This document shows, in pieces, positions 38,151 to 46,431 of a DNA stretch of 64,000 nt. The notes below the pieces were generated by a model. The model made no database searches and had not been told where the DNA came from. It saw only the letters and a program-made list of their open reading frames with translations. Positions within the stretch are counted from its first letter, which is position 1. The number at the start of each line of letters is the position of its first letter. Position numbers and translations under genes: made by a program. The stretch is from Marivirga arenosa (lineage in GTDB: Bacteria > Bacteroidota > Bacteroidia > Cytophagales > Cyclobacteriaceae): positions 1 to 64,000 of the forward strand of contig NZ_CP129968.2 of NCBI RefSeq assembly GCF_030503875.2, given 5' to 3'.

Positions 38151-40522
38151 TAAATATTGAATATTCTCTTCAGAGTTGAAATTGATTTGCTCCCATTATC
38201 ATTGTAGTAATCCTGATAATATCCATACCCTTTGTTGTCCTTTCGAACAGCATTGAAAATAATAGAAATATTTTGGATCTTGTTAAGATTAATACTTCTG
38301 TGTAAATCTTCTATATACGATCTTTTTGAATAATCTGCTCTTACAACAAACAATGAATGATCAGATTTTTTTATAGCGATCATACCATCAGAAACTAATC
38401 CAATTGGGGGTGTATCTAACAATACCAAATCATATTCTTGTTTTAACTCATTAATAAGTTTCACGAACAATTCCCCTTCTAAAAGCTCCGCAGGATTTGG
38501 AGGAATAATACCTGATGGTATAAAATGCAGGTTTTTTATTTTAGTTTCGTTCACACAGTCCTTCCACAAAGCCCCTCCGCTTAAAATTGAGCTAATGCCA
38601 AATTCATTTTGTTCTAAGTTAAAGGCATATTGAGCTCGTGGCTTCCTCATGTCTAAATCAAGTATGATTACTTTTTTGCTAGACATGGCCAAGATAGCAG
38701 CCAAATTAACAGATATAAAAGTTTTACCCTCTCCACTAGTTGTAGAACTAACTGATATTACTTTGTTACTTTCTTTAATGCCAACAAAGTCTAAACTGGT
38801 TCTTAAGGTTCTGAAAGCTTCACTGATTTGGGATCTAGGTTTTTCAGCAACAATTACTCCGCTTTTCTTTGCTATTGAACTATTTAATCTACTTATTTTA
38901 GCAATTATTGGAATACTTGTAAGCCTTTCCAATTCATTTATACCGTTTATCTCATTGTAGAATAAATACCTAAAACCGATAAATACAAAACTTACAATAA
39001 AGCCAATTACAAAAGCTCCTATATAAATTATTTTTGTTGAAGGGCCGATTGGAGTGTTTGGTAGGTTTGCAGGAGTTAATATATCTACTTCGGATAAGGT
39101 CCCCGCTTGCGCAATCTCAAATTCAGTTTTCTTTTGCATTAAGGATAGGTACAATTCCTCATATAAAGAATAAAATCTTTTTTTCTGATTTAATTCATTC
39201 GTTTTGGATGGCAACTGATTGAATTTCGCTTCAATTTTTTGCTTTCTTTCAATAGTTATTTCCTTTTTATTTGACAGGTTTTCTAATCGATTACCTAAAT
39301 AATTATTGATTTTATCTTTTAGTGTGATAATCTGTAATTTCTTATTTTGAAGAATTTGAGTCTCTTGTTTATACCTTGATTTAGCTATTTGATATTCTTG
39401 CAACATTTCTGAAAACTCTTCAAAAAGCTGTCTAGTATCTTGGGGTAAAATCAAATAATTTATTTGGTCATGGCTAAGGGTGTCTTTTTCTAATTGCTTT
39501 TGAACATCCCGAATTTCCATTAATTGATAATTAATTCCATATAAAATAGAATCAATTTTTATCATTTCGGTGATTAAGCGGTTTACATCTTCAGATGGGT
39601 TCACCGTTTTATTCTCTACTGTGAAATTCTCAATGTACTGCTCATAATTAGACAACTGTTGCTCAGTTTGTTCAAGCTGTTGATTTAAAAATTCAATTTT
39701 TAGCTGGTTAGCTCTATTTTTTTGCTCCTTACTATATTTAGTGTAAAGCTCACTAACTGTTTCGACAATTTCCTGAACCTTATAAGGATTGTAGTCTTCA
39801 AAAGTAATTTTAATGGTATTTGCATTTAAGTTCTCTGGAGCAACAGAAAGATTGGACTCAACATAATTAATTAAGCTTTCTGTATTTGAAATTGAGAAGA
39901 ATAATGGCTCAGTGCTAAAAAAATGTTGTGTTTTATCTAGCTTATATGAACACCCATCCATTAAAAAATATTCACCAAAAGTATGAGTAGTCCAATTTCC
40001 TTTATCTGGATTATCGGTGATTTGGAAACTATCTCCATCCACAGCATTTACAAAATACTTTTTATTATATGCTACACAAGATTTATCATAACTAACTCTA
40101 AAGGGAATAAACTTGTAACGTTCTTCATTTTTAAACCTACCTATAACCTGATAAGTAACGTCTAATGGGAGTTTCTCAATCACCTGCCTTAGAAACAGTT
40201 TCGATCTTATTAATTCTACTTCACCTGATAAAGTGTTTAAATTCGAATTCTCTTCCTTTAGTGGATTAAAACCAAAAACGCTCGCCTCACTTCTCTTATT
40301 AAGCTTTAATTCAGCATAAGATTGGTATTTTACATTTGTATATCGTATGTATAGAAATGCAATTAATAAGGTTGTTGAAATCAATAAAAAGGCCCAAATT
40401 AGATTCTTTTTTAAAATTGTTTTTAGCTTAAAAAAATCCACAATTTCAGGACTTGTGTTTTCAGGTTTTTTAGAGAACTTCTCTCCAATGTCTCTTTGAT
40501 ATCGTGTTTCTTGATTAGGCAT
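38150..40522 (-). CDS. Wzc-like polysaccharide co-polymerase/tyrosine autokinase
   Basis: A 790-residue inner-membrane protein. A TM helix near 40-60 precedes a Wzz-type periplasmic domain with long coiled coils (about 255-460), and a second TM near 500-520 follows the Pro-rich segment PANLPNTPIGPS. The cytoplasmic BY-kinase has Walker A TTSGEGKT (594-601), Walker A' VIILDLDMRKP (618-628), Walker B LVLLDTPP (about 699-706) and a C-terminal Tyr cluster YGYYQDYY (about 766-773) as autophosphorylation sites. It regulates chain length and export of an exopolysaccharide together with the Wza-like protein just upstream. Confidence 0.92.
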   Translation of the reverse strand: MPNQETRYQRDIGEKFSKKPENTSPEIVDFFKLKTILKKNLIWAFLLISTTLLIAFLYIRYTNVKYQSYAELKLNKRSEASVFGFNPLKEENSNLNTLSGEVELIRSKLFLRQVIEKLPLDVTYQVIGRFKNEERYKFIPFRVSYDKSCVAYNKKYFVNAVDGDSFQITDNPDKGNWTTHTFGEYFLMDGCSYKLDKTQHFFSTEPLFFSISNTESLINYVESNLSVAPENLNANTIKITFEDYNPYKVQEIVETVSELYTKYSKEQKNRANQLKIEFLNQQLEQTEQQLSNYEQYIENFTVENKTVNPSEDVNRLITEMIKIDSILYGINYQLMEIRDVQKQLEKDTLSHDQINYLILPQDTRQLFEEFSEMLQEYQIAKSRYKQETQILQNKKLQIITLKDKINNYLGNRLENLSNKKEITIERKQKIEAKFNQLPSKTNELNQKKRFYSLYEELYLSLMQKKTEFEIAQAGTLSEVDILTPANLPNTPIGPSTKIIYIGAFVIGFIVSFVFIGFRYLFYNEINGINELERLTSIPIIAKISRLNSSIAKKSGVIVAEKPRSQISEAFRTLRTSLDFVGIKESNKVISVSSTTSGEGKTFISVNLAAILAMSSKKVIILDLDMRKPRAQYAFNLEQNEFGISSILSGGALWKDCVNETKIKNLHFIPSGIIPPNPAELLEGELFVKLINELKQEYDLVLLDTPPIGLVSDGMIAIKKSDHSLFVVRADYSKRSYIEDLHRSINLNKIQNISIIFNAVRKDNKGYGYYQDYYNDNGSKSISTLKRIFNI

Positions 40523-40531
40523 TCTCTAAGC

Positions 40532-41335
40532 TTAATTCAGGTTTTGAATCACGATGAATAAAGTAACTAAATTTGTAACCATGCCTACTACTGGCGCAAT
40601 ATCTCGAATCGATTCAGTAAATATCCTTCTTACTGGTTCTACATAAACAATATCGTTGGGCAGTACTTGTAAATTGGCTTTAGTCATACCTTCAATAGTA
40701 GCTAAATTAATGACTTGGACTGATGGATTATCTAAAGGCCCTCTAATTAATCTAATATTTCTTCCTTTCGCATCTCTGTTTAAACCACCCGCCAAAGCTA
40801 ACACCTCTAATACAGTCATTTTTTCATTTTCAAGTGGCACAACTTGACCACCCATAGCACCTAATACCACCACTCTTCTATTAAGAGGTCGAATTCTAAC
40901 ATAGGGTTGGATATAGTATTCAGAGTATTGGTTTTGTAATTCTTCTTGTAACTCTTGTATAGAATATCCTTGAACCTCAATTTCACTTACTAATGGTAAT
41001 ATCACATTTCCATTTGGTAAAACCTCAAATTCTTTATCCGGCATGAAACGTCCTCCTCCTGCCGCTCCTGCACCTGTAACAGAATTTAATTCTAAGTTTG
41101 GATCTATAACTCTTTCTCCTTTATTAGTATACACTTCAATATTGAGCCGGTCCCCAGCTTGAATCTTATAAGCTCCTTCTACTTTAGCAATCTCATTTTT
41201 AAAGTTTTCAGAGTTAATATCAGCTTCGGTTTGAAGAATAACATTCTGCTTATACACTTTGCATGAACTTAATAGCAGAATAAGTGCAATGATATAGGAA
41301 GGATATTTTATGATTTTTTTGATAGTTTTATTCAC
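40532..41335 (-). CDS. Wza-like polysaccharide export lipoprotein
   Basis: From a GTG at 41335 a 267-residue lipoprotein with signal MNKTIKKIIKYPSYIIALIL and lipobox LLSSC (Cys25); a TTG at 41356 would add seven residues. The poly-export domain (IQAGDRLNIEVYTN to the PNGNVILPLVSEIEVQG region) is followed by a SLBB-type beta-grasp (RRVVVLGAMGGQVVPLENEKMTV) and a C-terminal hydrophobic segment (VGMVTNLVTLFIVIQNL), typical of Bacteroidota Wza homologues. It forms the outer-membrane channel of the export system with the Wzc-like kinase encoded 9 bases downstream. Confidence 0.9.
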   Translation of the reverse strand: MNKTIKKIIKYPSYIIALILLLSSCKVYKQNVILQTEADINSENFKNEIAKVEGAYKIQAGDRLNIEVYTNKGERVIDPNLELNSVTGAGAAGGGRFMPDKEFEVLPNGNVILPLVSEIEVQGYSIQELQEELQNQYSEYYIQPYVRIRPLNRRVVVLGAMGGQVVPLENEKMTVLEVLALAGGLNRDAKGRNIRLIRGPLDNPSVQVINLATIEGMTKANLQVLPNDIVYVEPVRRIFTESIRDIAPVVGMVTNLVTLFIVIQNLN

Positions 41336-41388
41336 TAATCGTAAAAATATAACCAATTAGTCAAAAGACAATGTTTTATTGTAAATGC

Positions 41389-42543
41389 TTATAAATTATT
41401 TACATATGAAGGCATTAATTGAGGTGTATATTTGCCATTCTGTTGAATTGCCTTTAAATATCTTTCTATAACCCTATTGTGATCAAACCTTCTTTCTGCA
41501 ACCTTTCTTCCTTTGTTTCCCATTTTCATCCTTTCTTCTGGCGCCATATAAAACATTTGCTTCATTTTTAAGGCTAAGTCATCCTCGTCTTTAACTTTAC
41601 ATAGTAAACCATTATATAAATGATCTACTACATTATTACATCCCGGTACATTTGAAGCTACAATAGGCCGTGCGCTGGCTGCTGCCTCCAAAAGTGTTCT
41701 TGGCGTGCCTTCTCTGTAACTAGGTAATACTACACAATCGGATGATTTGATGTAAGGACGAACGTCATCAGTACTTCCAAGATAATTAATATACCCTTCT
41801 TCAATCCAATCATTTAATTCCTCTGATGAAATTCCCCTGGAATGCAATTCATCTAGTTTTCCTAGAAGATTGAATTTGGCGTTCATTCCACGCTCTTGTA
41901 AAATTGCGGCTGCCGACACATATTCTCTTATGCCTTTATCAATAATTAATCTTGAAATCATTAGAAATTCAAAAGGCGAGTCCTTTGGCTTTTCTTCGTA
42001 TTTCTGAGGATAAAATTCATCTATATCAATCCCAGAACCAGGAATAACCTCGCAAATATTTCTCTGGATTAATTTCTTATCCATAAAGAGTTGATAATCT
42101 TCATGGTTTTGAAAAAACACTTTCTTAGGAAACTTAAATGAAAATCTGTAAAGTGATAGCGCTATTTTCGATATCCAATTGTCATTCAAAAATATCGTGC
42201 CTAATCCACTTACATTATTAATTACTGGAATCCCTAATTTTGCTGCCGCAAGTGTTCCGTAAATATTGGGCTTAATTGTGTAATGTAAAATAATGTCAGG
42301 ACGAACTCTTTTATAGATATTATGAAGCTCGAAAGTTAAAGCCAAATCCCGAATAGGACTAGCTCCCCTACTATCCATGGTGACATTTTCAAACTCACAA
42401 CCTGCTTTAATTAACTTTGATGTGTACTCATCATGTGGAGCAATAGCAATCACCTGATGGCCATCTTTTTGCAAGGCACGAATTAAGGACATTCTAAAAT
42501 TAAAGATGTTCCAAGAGGTGTTTAAGGTAATAGCAATTCTCAT
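41389..42543 (-). CDS. GT4 glycosyltransferase
   Basis: From the ATG at 42543 a 384-residue GT-B enzyme; a TTG two codons upstream is less likely. The N-terminus (SWNIFNFRMSLIRALQKDGH) carries the acceptor domain. The C-terminal donor domain has the GT4 EX7E motif in YREGTPRTLLEAAASARPIV and the usual GSTDDVRPYIKSSDCVVLPS. It probably adds a sugar to an undecaprenyl-linked oligosaccharide. As the first gene of the run that includes Wza, Wzc and PopT homologues, it may set expression of the operon from the promoter candidate at 42554-42575. Confidence 0.88.
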   Translation of the reverse strand: MRIAITLNTSWNIFNFRMSLIRALQKDGHQVIAIAPHDEYTSKLIKAGCEFENVTMDSRGASPIRDLALTFELHNIYKRVRPDIILHYTIKPNIYGTLAAAKLGIPVINNVSGLGTIFLNDNWISKIALSLYRFSFKFPKKVFFQNHEDYQLFMDKKLIQRNICEVIPGSGIDIDEFYPQKYEEKPKDSPFEFLMISRLIIDKGIREYVSAAAILQERGMNAKFNLLGKLDELHSRGISSEELNDWIEEGYINYLGSTDDVRPYIKSSDCVVLPSYREGTPRTLLEAAASARPIVASNVPGCNNVVDHLYNGLLCKVKDEDDLALKMKQMFYMAPEERMKMGNKGRKVAERRFDHNRVIERYLKAIQQNGKYTPQLMPSYVNNL

Positions 42544-42553
42544 AAGCAATATC

Positions 42554-42575
42554 CAAAATTACTTAATATTAAGTA
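42554..42575 (-). promoter_or_regulatory. Candidate promoter and palindrome of the exopolysaccharide run
   Basis: On the minus strand 42561-42554 reads TAATTTTG, a full TAnnTTTG match, 10 bases before the glycosyltransferase ATG. It directly abuts a perfect 16-base palindrome TACTTAATATTAAGTA (42560-42575). Such AT palindromes can arise by chance, so only the position makes it of interest as an operator. Confidence 0.4.
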
Positions 42576-42789
42576 TACGTTTTTAATTAAGTGGGGAGAT
42601 TTCGATAGGTATTTAATAATAGCGGATTAGCTTGCCGTAATTCACTTTCAAATAACCATATTCAAATATAGGAGACTAATTGAATAATTTTAAGAATACA
42701 ATTAATTTATTCTTAATTTATCAAGAGTAATTTTATTTTAAATAAAGAGTAAACCTTTGAAGAATAATAGCGTGAAAAATAGAAATAGA

Positions 42790-42797
42790 TAACTTTG
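42790..42797 (+). promoter_or_regulatory. Candidate -7 box for hflX
   Basis: TAACTTTG matches TAnnTTTG, 35 bases before the hflX ATG at 42833. No good -33 match is seen at normal spacing. Confidence 0.4.
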
Positions 42798-42832
42798 TAC
42801 TCTATTTTACATTAATATCCTTACAACAAAAT

Positions 42833-44011
42833 ATGCAATATAATTCTGATGATGAAAAAAGAGAGAAGAAGGCTGTATTAGTAGCCATTATTACTCAAAA
42901 CCAAAATGAAGAAAAGGTTAATGAATACTTAGATGAATTGGCTTTTTTAACTTCTACTTTAGGTGCTAAAACCATTAAAAAATTTACTCAAAAGCTAGAG
43001 AAGCCAGATGTAAGAAGCTTTGTTGGCAAAGGAAAATTAGAAGAAATAAGTGCATATGTTAAGGCTGAAAATGCCGATTGGATTGTTTTTGATGACGATT
43101 TAACTCCATCGCAACTAAGAAACCTTGAGAAAGAACTAAAAGTAAAAATATACGATAGGAGTTTATTGATACTTGATATATTTTTAAATAGAGCACAAAC
43201 AGCCCAAGCAAAAACACAAGTTGAGTTAGCCCGAAACCAATATTTACTCCCAAGATTAACCAGAATGTGGACACACTTGGAGAGACAGAGAGGGGGAACA
43301 GCCACAAGAGGCGGAGCCGGGGAGAAAGAAATAGAAACGGATAAAAGGATTATTCGAAACACTATTACGAAGCTGAAAGAAAAACTCGCTAAAATTGAAA
43401 AGCAAAGCAGAACACAGAGAAAATCTAGAGGTAAGATAGTACGTGTTGCTATTGTAGGTTATACCAATGTGGGGAAATCAACCTTGATGACTTTATTATC
43501 TAAATCTGATATTAAAGCAGAAAATAAATTATTTGCAACTGTTGATTCTACTGTAAGAAAAGTCAATTTTCAAGATATCCCATTTCTACTTTCTGATACG
43601 GTTGGCTTTATAAGAAAATTGCCAACTCACCTTATTGAATCATTTAAATCAACTTTAGATGAAATAAGGGAAGCAGATATATTAATTCATGTTGTAGATG
43701 TAAGTCACCCTACTTTAGATGATCATATTCAGGTGGTAAATCAAACCTTAGCAGATATTGATGCCAGTGATAAACCCACTTTATTAGTATTTAACAAAGT
43801 GGATTTATTAAAAGACGAGGAAGAATTGAGTGTTAAAGAAAAAATAAAATCCCTTAAAAATACGTATTGGAATAAAGAACAAAACGATGTGGTTTTCATT
43901 TCAGCAGCTAAAAAACAAAATATAGATGAGCTTAGATATAAGCTACGTAAACTCGTAGAAGCCAAACATTATACCATCTTTCCTAATTATTTAAAGAATA
44001 CTTATTATTAA
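42833..44011 (+). CDS. hflX: GTPase HflX
   Basis: A 392-residue GTPase: N-terminal HflX domain (EFLDEL-like region, KPDVRSFVGKGKLEE near 57-71, VFDDDLTPSQLRNLE near 85-99), a coiled linker with RGGTATRGGAGEKEIE (about 153-168), then the G domain with GYTNVGKS (209-216), DTVGFIRKLP and NKVD. HflX splits stalled or heat-damaged 70S ribosomes. Length and motifs are normal. It is followed closely by tRNA-Arg on the same strand. Confidence 0.95.
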   Translation: MQYNSDDEKREKKAVLVAIITQNQNEEKVNEYLDELAFLTSTLGAKTIKKFTQKLEKPDVRSFVGKGKLEEISAYVKAENADWIVFDDDLTPSQLRNLEKELKVKIYDRSLLILDIFLNRAQTAQAKTQVELARNQYLLPRLTRMWTHLERQRGGTATRGGAGEKEIETDKRIIRNTITKLKEKLAKIEKQSRTQRKSRGKIVRVAIVGYTNVGKSTLMTLLSKSDIKAENKLFATVDSTVRKVNFQDIPFLLSDTVGFIRKLPTHLIESFKSTLDEIREADILIHVVDVSHPTLDDHIQVVNQTLADIDASDKPTLLVFNKVDLLKDEEELSVKEKIKSLKNTYWNKEQNDVVFISAAKKQNIDELRYKLRKLVEAKHYTIFPNYLKNTYY

Positions 44012-44030
44012 TTTGCATTTAGTACAATTT

Positions 44031-44102
44031 GGCCTCTTAGTTCAATGGATAGAATAGAAGTTTCCTAAACTTTAGATCCAGGTTCGATTCCTGGAGAGGC
44101 CA
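44031..44102 (+). tRNA. tRNA-Arg (anticodon CCT)
   Basis: A cloverleaf is visible: acceptor GGCCTCT/AGAGGCC, anticodon arm GAAGT-TTCCTAA-ACTTT with CCT as anticodon, and a T arm CCAGG-TTCGATT-CCTGG. The CCA end is not encoded in full. It decodes AGG and starts 19 bases after the hflX stop. Confidence 0.95.
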
Positions 44103-44222
44103 CAACTCATTACACTATAATAATGTAGATTAATATAAATCTACCTCTCCCTTCTAAAAATCATATTTATCTTGGAACTATTTCTGTGTTTAAACATCTT
44201 TACATTATTAAATAAGATCTAA

Positions 44223-44633
44223 ATGGAGAAAGAAGCGACAAAGGAGTTAGTGTTTGAGGAAAAATATGTAAAAGCATATGTATTACACGACTTGAAATGT
44301 CTTGAATTAATTTGGGATGGTAATCTTAAGGAAGAAGATTATAAAAGGACGTGGGAAAGAAGCTTAGAAACTATGAAGAAATATAAGTTGATTTATTTCT
44401 TTTCAGATATAAGCAATCAAGGGATTATAGGAGCTAATTCAAGAAAATGGTTTGAAGAGGAAATTCTTCCGAATGTGAAAGCGGTGGGATTAAAGAAAGC
44501 GGGCACTATAACAGATGCTAGTATATTTAAGAGATACTATTTAAACCTGATTCTAAAATCAATTGGAAAATTTGGAGTTCCATTTAAATTATGTGGATCT
44601 AGAGAAGAAGTAATTAAATTTATTTCTGAATAA
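44223..44633 (+). CDS. Hypothetical protein, possible STAS/SpoIIAA-like fold
   Basis: A 136-residue soluble protein. The alternating pattern (VKAYVLHDLKCLELIWDGNL, then a long helix EEDYKRTWERSLETMKKYK, then LIYFFSDISNQGIIG) recalls SpoIIAA/STAS-like domains common as small orphan proteins in Cytophagales. No catalytic motif is evident. It has its own terminator at 44639-44665. Role unknown. Confidence 0.6.
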   Translation: MEKEATKELVFEEKYVKAYVLHDLKCLELIWDGNLKEEDYKRTWERSLETMKKYKLIYFFSDISNQGIIGANSRKWFEEEILPNVKAVGLKKAGTITDASIFKRYYLNLILKSIGKFGVPFKLCGSREEVIKFISE

Positions 44634-44638
44634 AAATC

Positions 44639-44665
44639 AAGGATAGCTAAATGTTATCCTTTTTA
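44639..44665 (+). terminator. Hairpin terminator after the STAS-like gene
   Basis: AAGGATAG pairs with TTATCCTT (one G-T pair) and runs into a T-rich tail (44660-44669). It stands between convergent genes at 44633 and 44677. Confidence 0.7.
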
Positions 44666-44676
44666 TTTTCACTTAC

Positions 44677-45105
44677 TTAATAATCATTATTTACCTCTAC
44701 CCAATAGCCATTCGGATCTTGAAAGTAAATTTGCTTCACACCATCTACTCTTGTTGTCACTTTATTTTTCTCACCGGGCCAATTTTCAAAGCTAATATTC
44801 TGTTCCCTTAGCTTTTTGATGATCTTTTCGATATCAGCAGTACTAAAGCAAAGATGATTATTCTTATTAATAGTCGGCTCTTCCCATTCTCCTTCAATAA
44901 GGTGTAGTTGTGATTCACCAATTTTATACCAAACATGTAATCCATCTTTAAATGGCTCTTCTATCTGTTCCAGCCCAATTATATCTGAATAAAAGTTCCT
45001 GCTTTCTTCAGAATCCTCCACATAAACTGCAATATGATTTAATTTTACTTGAGCTAATCCCAATTGAGCAATTAGCATCAGGCTTACAAAAAGTATAGTC
45101 TTCAT
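44677..45105 (-). CDS. Exported VOC-family (glyoxalase/bleomycin-resistance fold) protein
   Basis: From the ATG at 45105 a 142-residue protein with a signal peptide (MKTILFVSLMLIAQLGLAQ); the longer reading would need a TTG. The mature part is one VOC domain: LNHIAVYVEDSEESRNFYSD, a central LHLIEGEW, HLCFSTADIEKIIKKL and a C-terminal QIYFQDPNGYWVEVN. Candidate metal ligands are the first His, the central His and the final Glu. Export of a VOC protein is not the rule, so an envelope role or detoxification outside the cytoplasm is likely. Substrate unknown. Confidence 0.82.
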   Translation of the reverse strand: MKTILFVSLMLIAQLGLAQVKLNHIAVYVEDSEESRNFYSDIIGLEQIEEPFKDGLHVWYKIGESQLHLIEGEWEEPTINKNNHLCFSTADIEKIIKKLREQNISFENWPGEKNKVTTRVDGVKQIYFQDPNGYWVEVNNDY

Positions 45106-45180
45106 AATTATTATTTTCTTTGTTTTCAATTTAGAAATATCAAGGCCTATTCACAAGATTTTGTATATTGATTCAAATTT

Positions 45181-46431
45181 ATGATAAAAATGAAACGACT
45201 TTTTTACTTTTTTCCCCTTCTTATTTTTTATGGCTGTAATTCAAATACTGAAATAGCAGACAGAAGCAATGTTCAATGGCAAGACATTGAAAAAGATTTA
45301 CAGACTGCACTTATCATGGCCAATGATGGTGATACTATTAATCTTCCTGAGGGCTATTTTAAATTTTCGAAAAGTCTTTTAATGGATGAAAAATCGAATA
45401 TTGTTTTTAAAGGGACTGGAATTGACAAAACAATTCTATCCTTCAAAGAGCAAAAAGAAGGTGCCGAAGGAATAAAAATAGCAGATTGTAAAAATATAAT
45501 TTTAGAAGGTTTCACCATTGAAGATGCTGCTGGTGATAACATAAAAGTTACGGACACAGAGGGAATCACCTTTAGAAAAGTTAAAGCGCAATGGACAGGA
45601 AAAGTGAGTGAAGAAAACGGAGCTTACGCCTTATACCCAGTGCTTTGTAAAAATGTATTAATTGAAAATTGTATTGCAATTGGGTCATCTGATGCGGGAA
45701 TCTATGTAGGTCAATCCGATTCAGTAATCATAAGAAATAATGAAGCTTACCAAAATGTAGCAGGAATTGAGAGTGAGAATTCAAATCATGTTGAGATTTA
45801 CGAAAATATAGCCATTAATAATACTGGCGGTATTTTAGTATTCGATTTACCCGGATTAACACAGTATGGCGAAAACATAAAAGTTTATAAGAACATAGTT
45901 AAAGAAAACAACCATAGAAATTTTGCGCCAGAAGGTAATATTGTAGGTGTGGTTCCACCGGGAACTGGAATTATGGTTTTGGCCACACGAAATGTAGACA
46001 TTTACAAAAATGAAATTATCGATAACCGATCAGCTGGTATAGCCATTATAAGCTATGAATTAGTAGCGGCAATAAGCGAAGAGGAGACTAAAGAAGCAAA
46101 TGAGGAGCAAGCTGGATCTGCTCAAAGAGTAAACAATAATTACAGTCTAGATGAGAACTACAACCCCTATCCGTGGGAAATAAAAATTCACGAAAATGTA
46201 ATTTCTAATGATAAATGGTTTGCTACTTTCCAACATGATTTTGGCAAATTATTCAACTTCAAATATCCATTCAATCCACCAGACATTGTTTTTGATGGTT
46301 TTATCGCTGATGGGAAAGAAGCAAAGGATGTTTTATGCATTGATCAAGAAGATATCCATTTTGTGAATCTTGATGCACCTAACGAATTAGAAAACATGAA
46401 TGAAAAAATTGAGGATTTCCTATGCCTTTAA
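45181..46431 (+). CDS. Parallel beta-helix lipoprotein (TIGR03805-like)
   Basis: A 416-residue lipoprotein; starts at 45181 and 45190 both give a signal ending LIFYGC. The body is a right-handed parallel beta-helix with repeated N/V turns (IVFKGTGIDKTIL, IILEGFTIEDAAGDNIKV, VLIENCIAIGSSDAGIYVG, VIIRNNEAYQNVAGIE, VEIYENIAINNTGGILVF, and so on). It closely resembles the uncharacterised beta-helix family that is usually encoded next to a diheme cytochrome, and here the next gene is such a cytochrome, overlapping by 10 bases. A polysaccharide-binding or lyase-like role is possible from the fold but no active site is evident. Confidence 0.85.
   Translation: MIKMKRLFYFFPLLIFYGCNSNTEIADRSNVQWQDIEKDLQTALIMANDGDTINLPEGYFKFSKSLLMDEKSNIVFKGTGIDKTILSFKEQKEGAEGIKIADCKNIILEGFTIEDAAGDNIKVTDTEGITFRKVKAQWTGKVSEENGAYALYPVLCKNVLIENCIAIGSSDAGIYVGQSDSVIIRNNEAYQNVAGIESENSNHVEIYENIAINNTGGILVFDLPGLTQYGENIKVYKNIVKENNHRNFAPEGNIVGVVPPGTGIMVLATRNVDIYKNEIIDNRSAGIAIISYELVAAISEEETKEANEEQAGSAQRVNNNYSLDENYNPYPWEIKIHENVISNDKWFATFQHDFGKLFNFKYPFNPPDIVFDGFIADGKEAKDVLCIDQEDIHFVNLDAPNELENMNEKIEDFLCL

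Noticed and set aside
42988..43362. Minus-strand ORFs inside hflX
   Set aside because: hflX is certain by motif, and the antisense products (Ser/Phe/Leu rich) show no family pattern.
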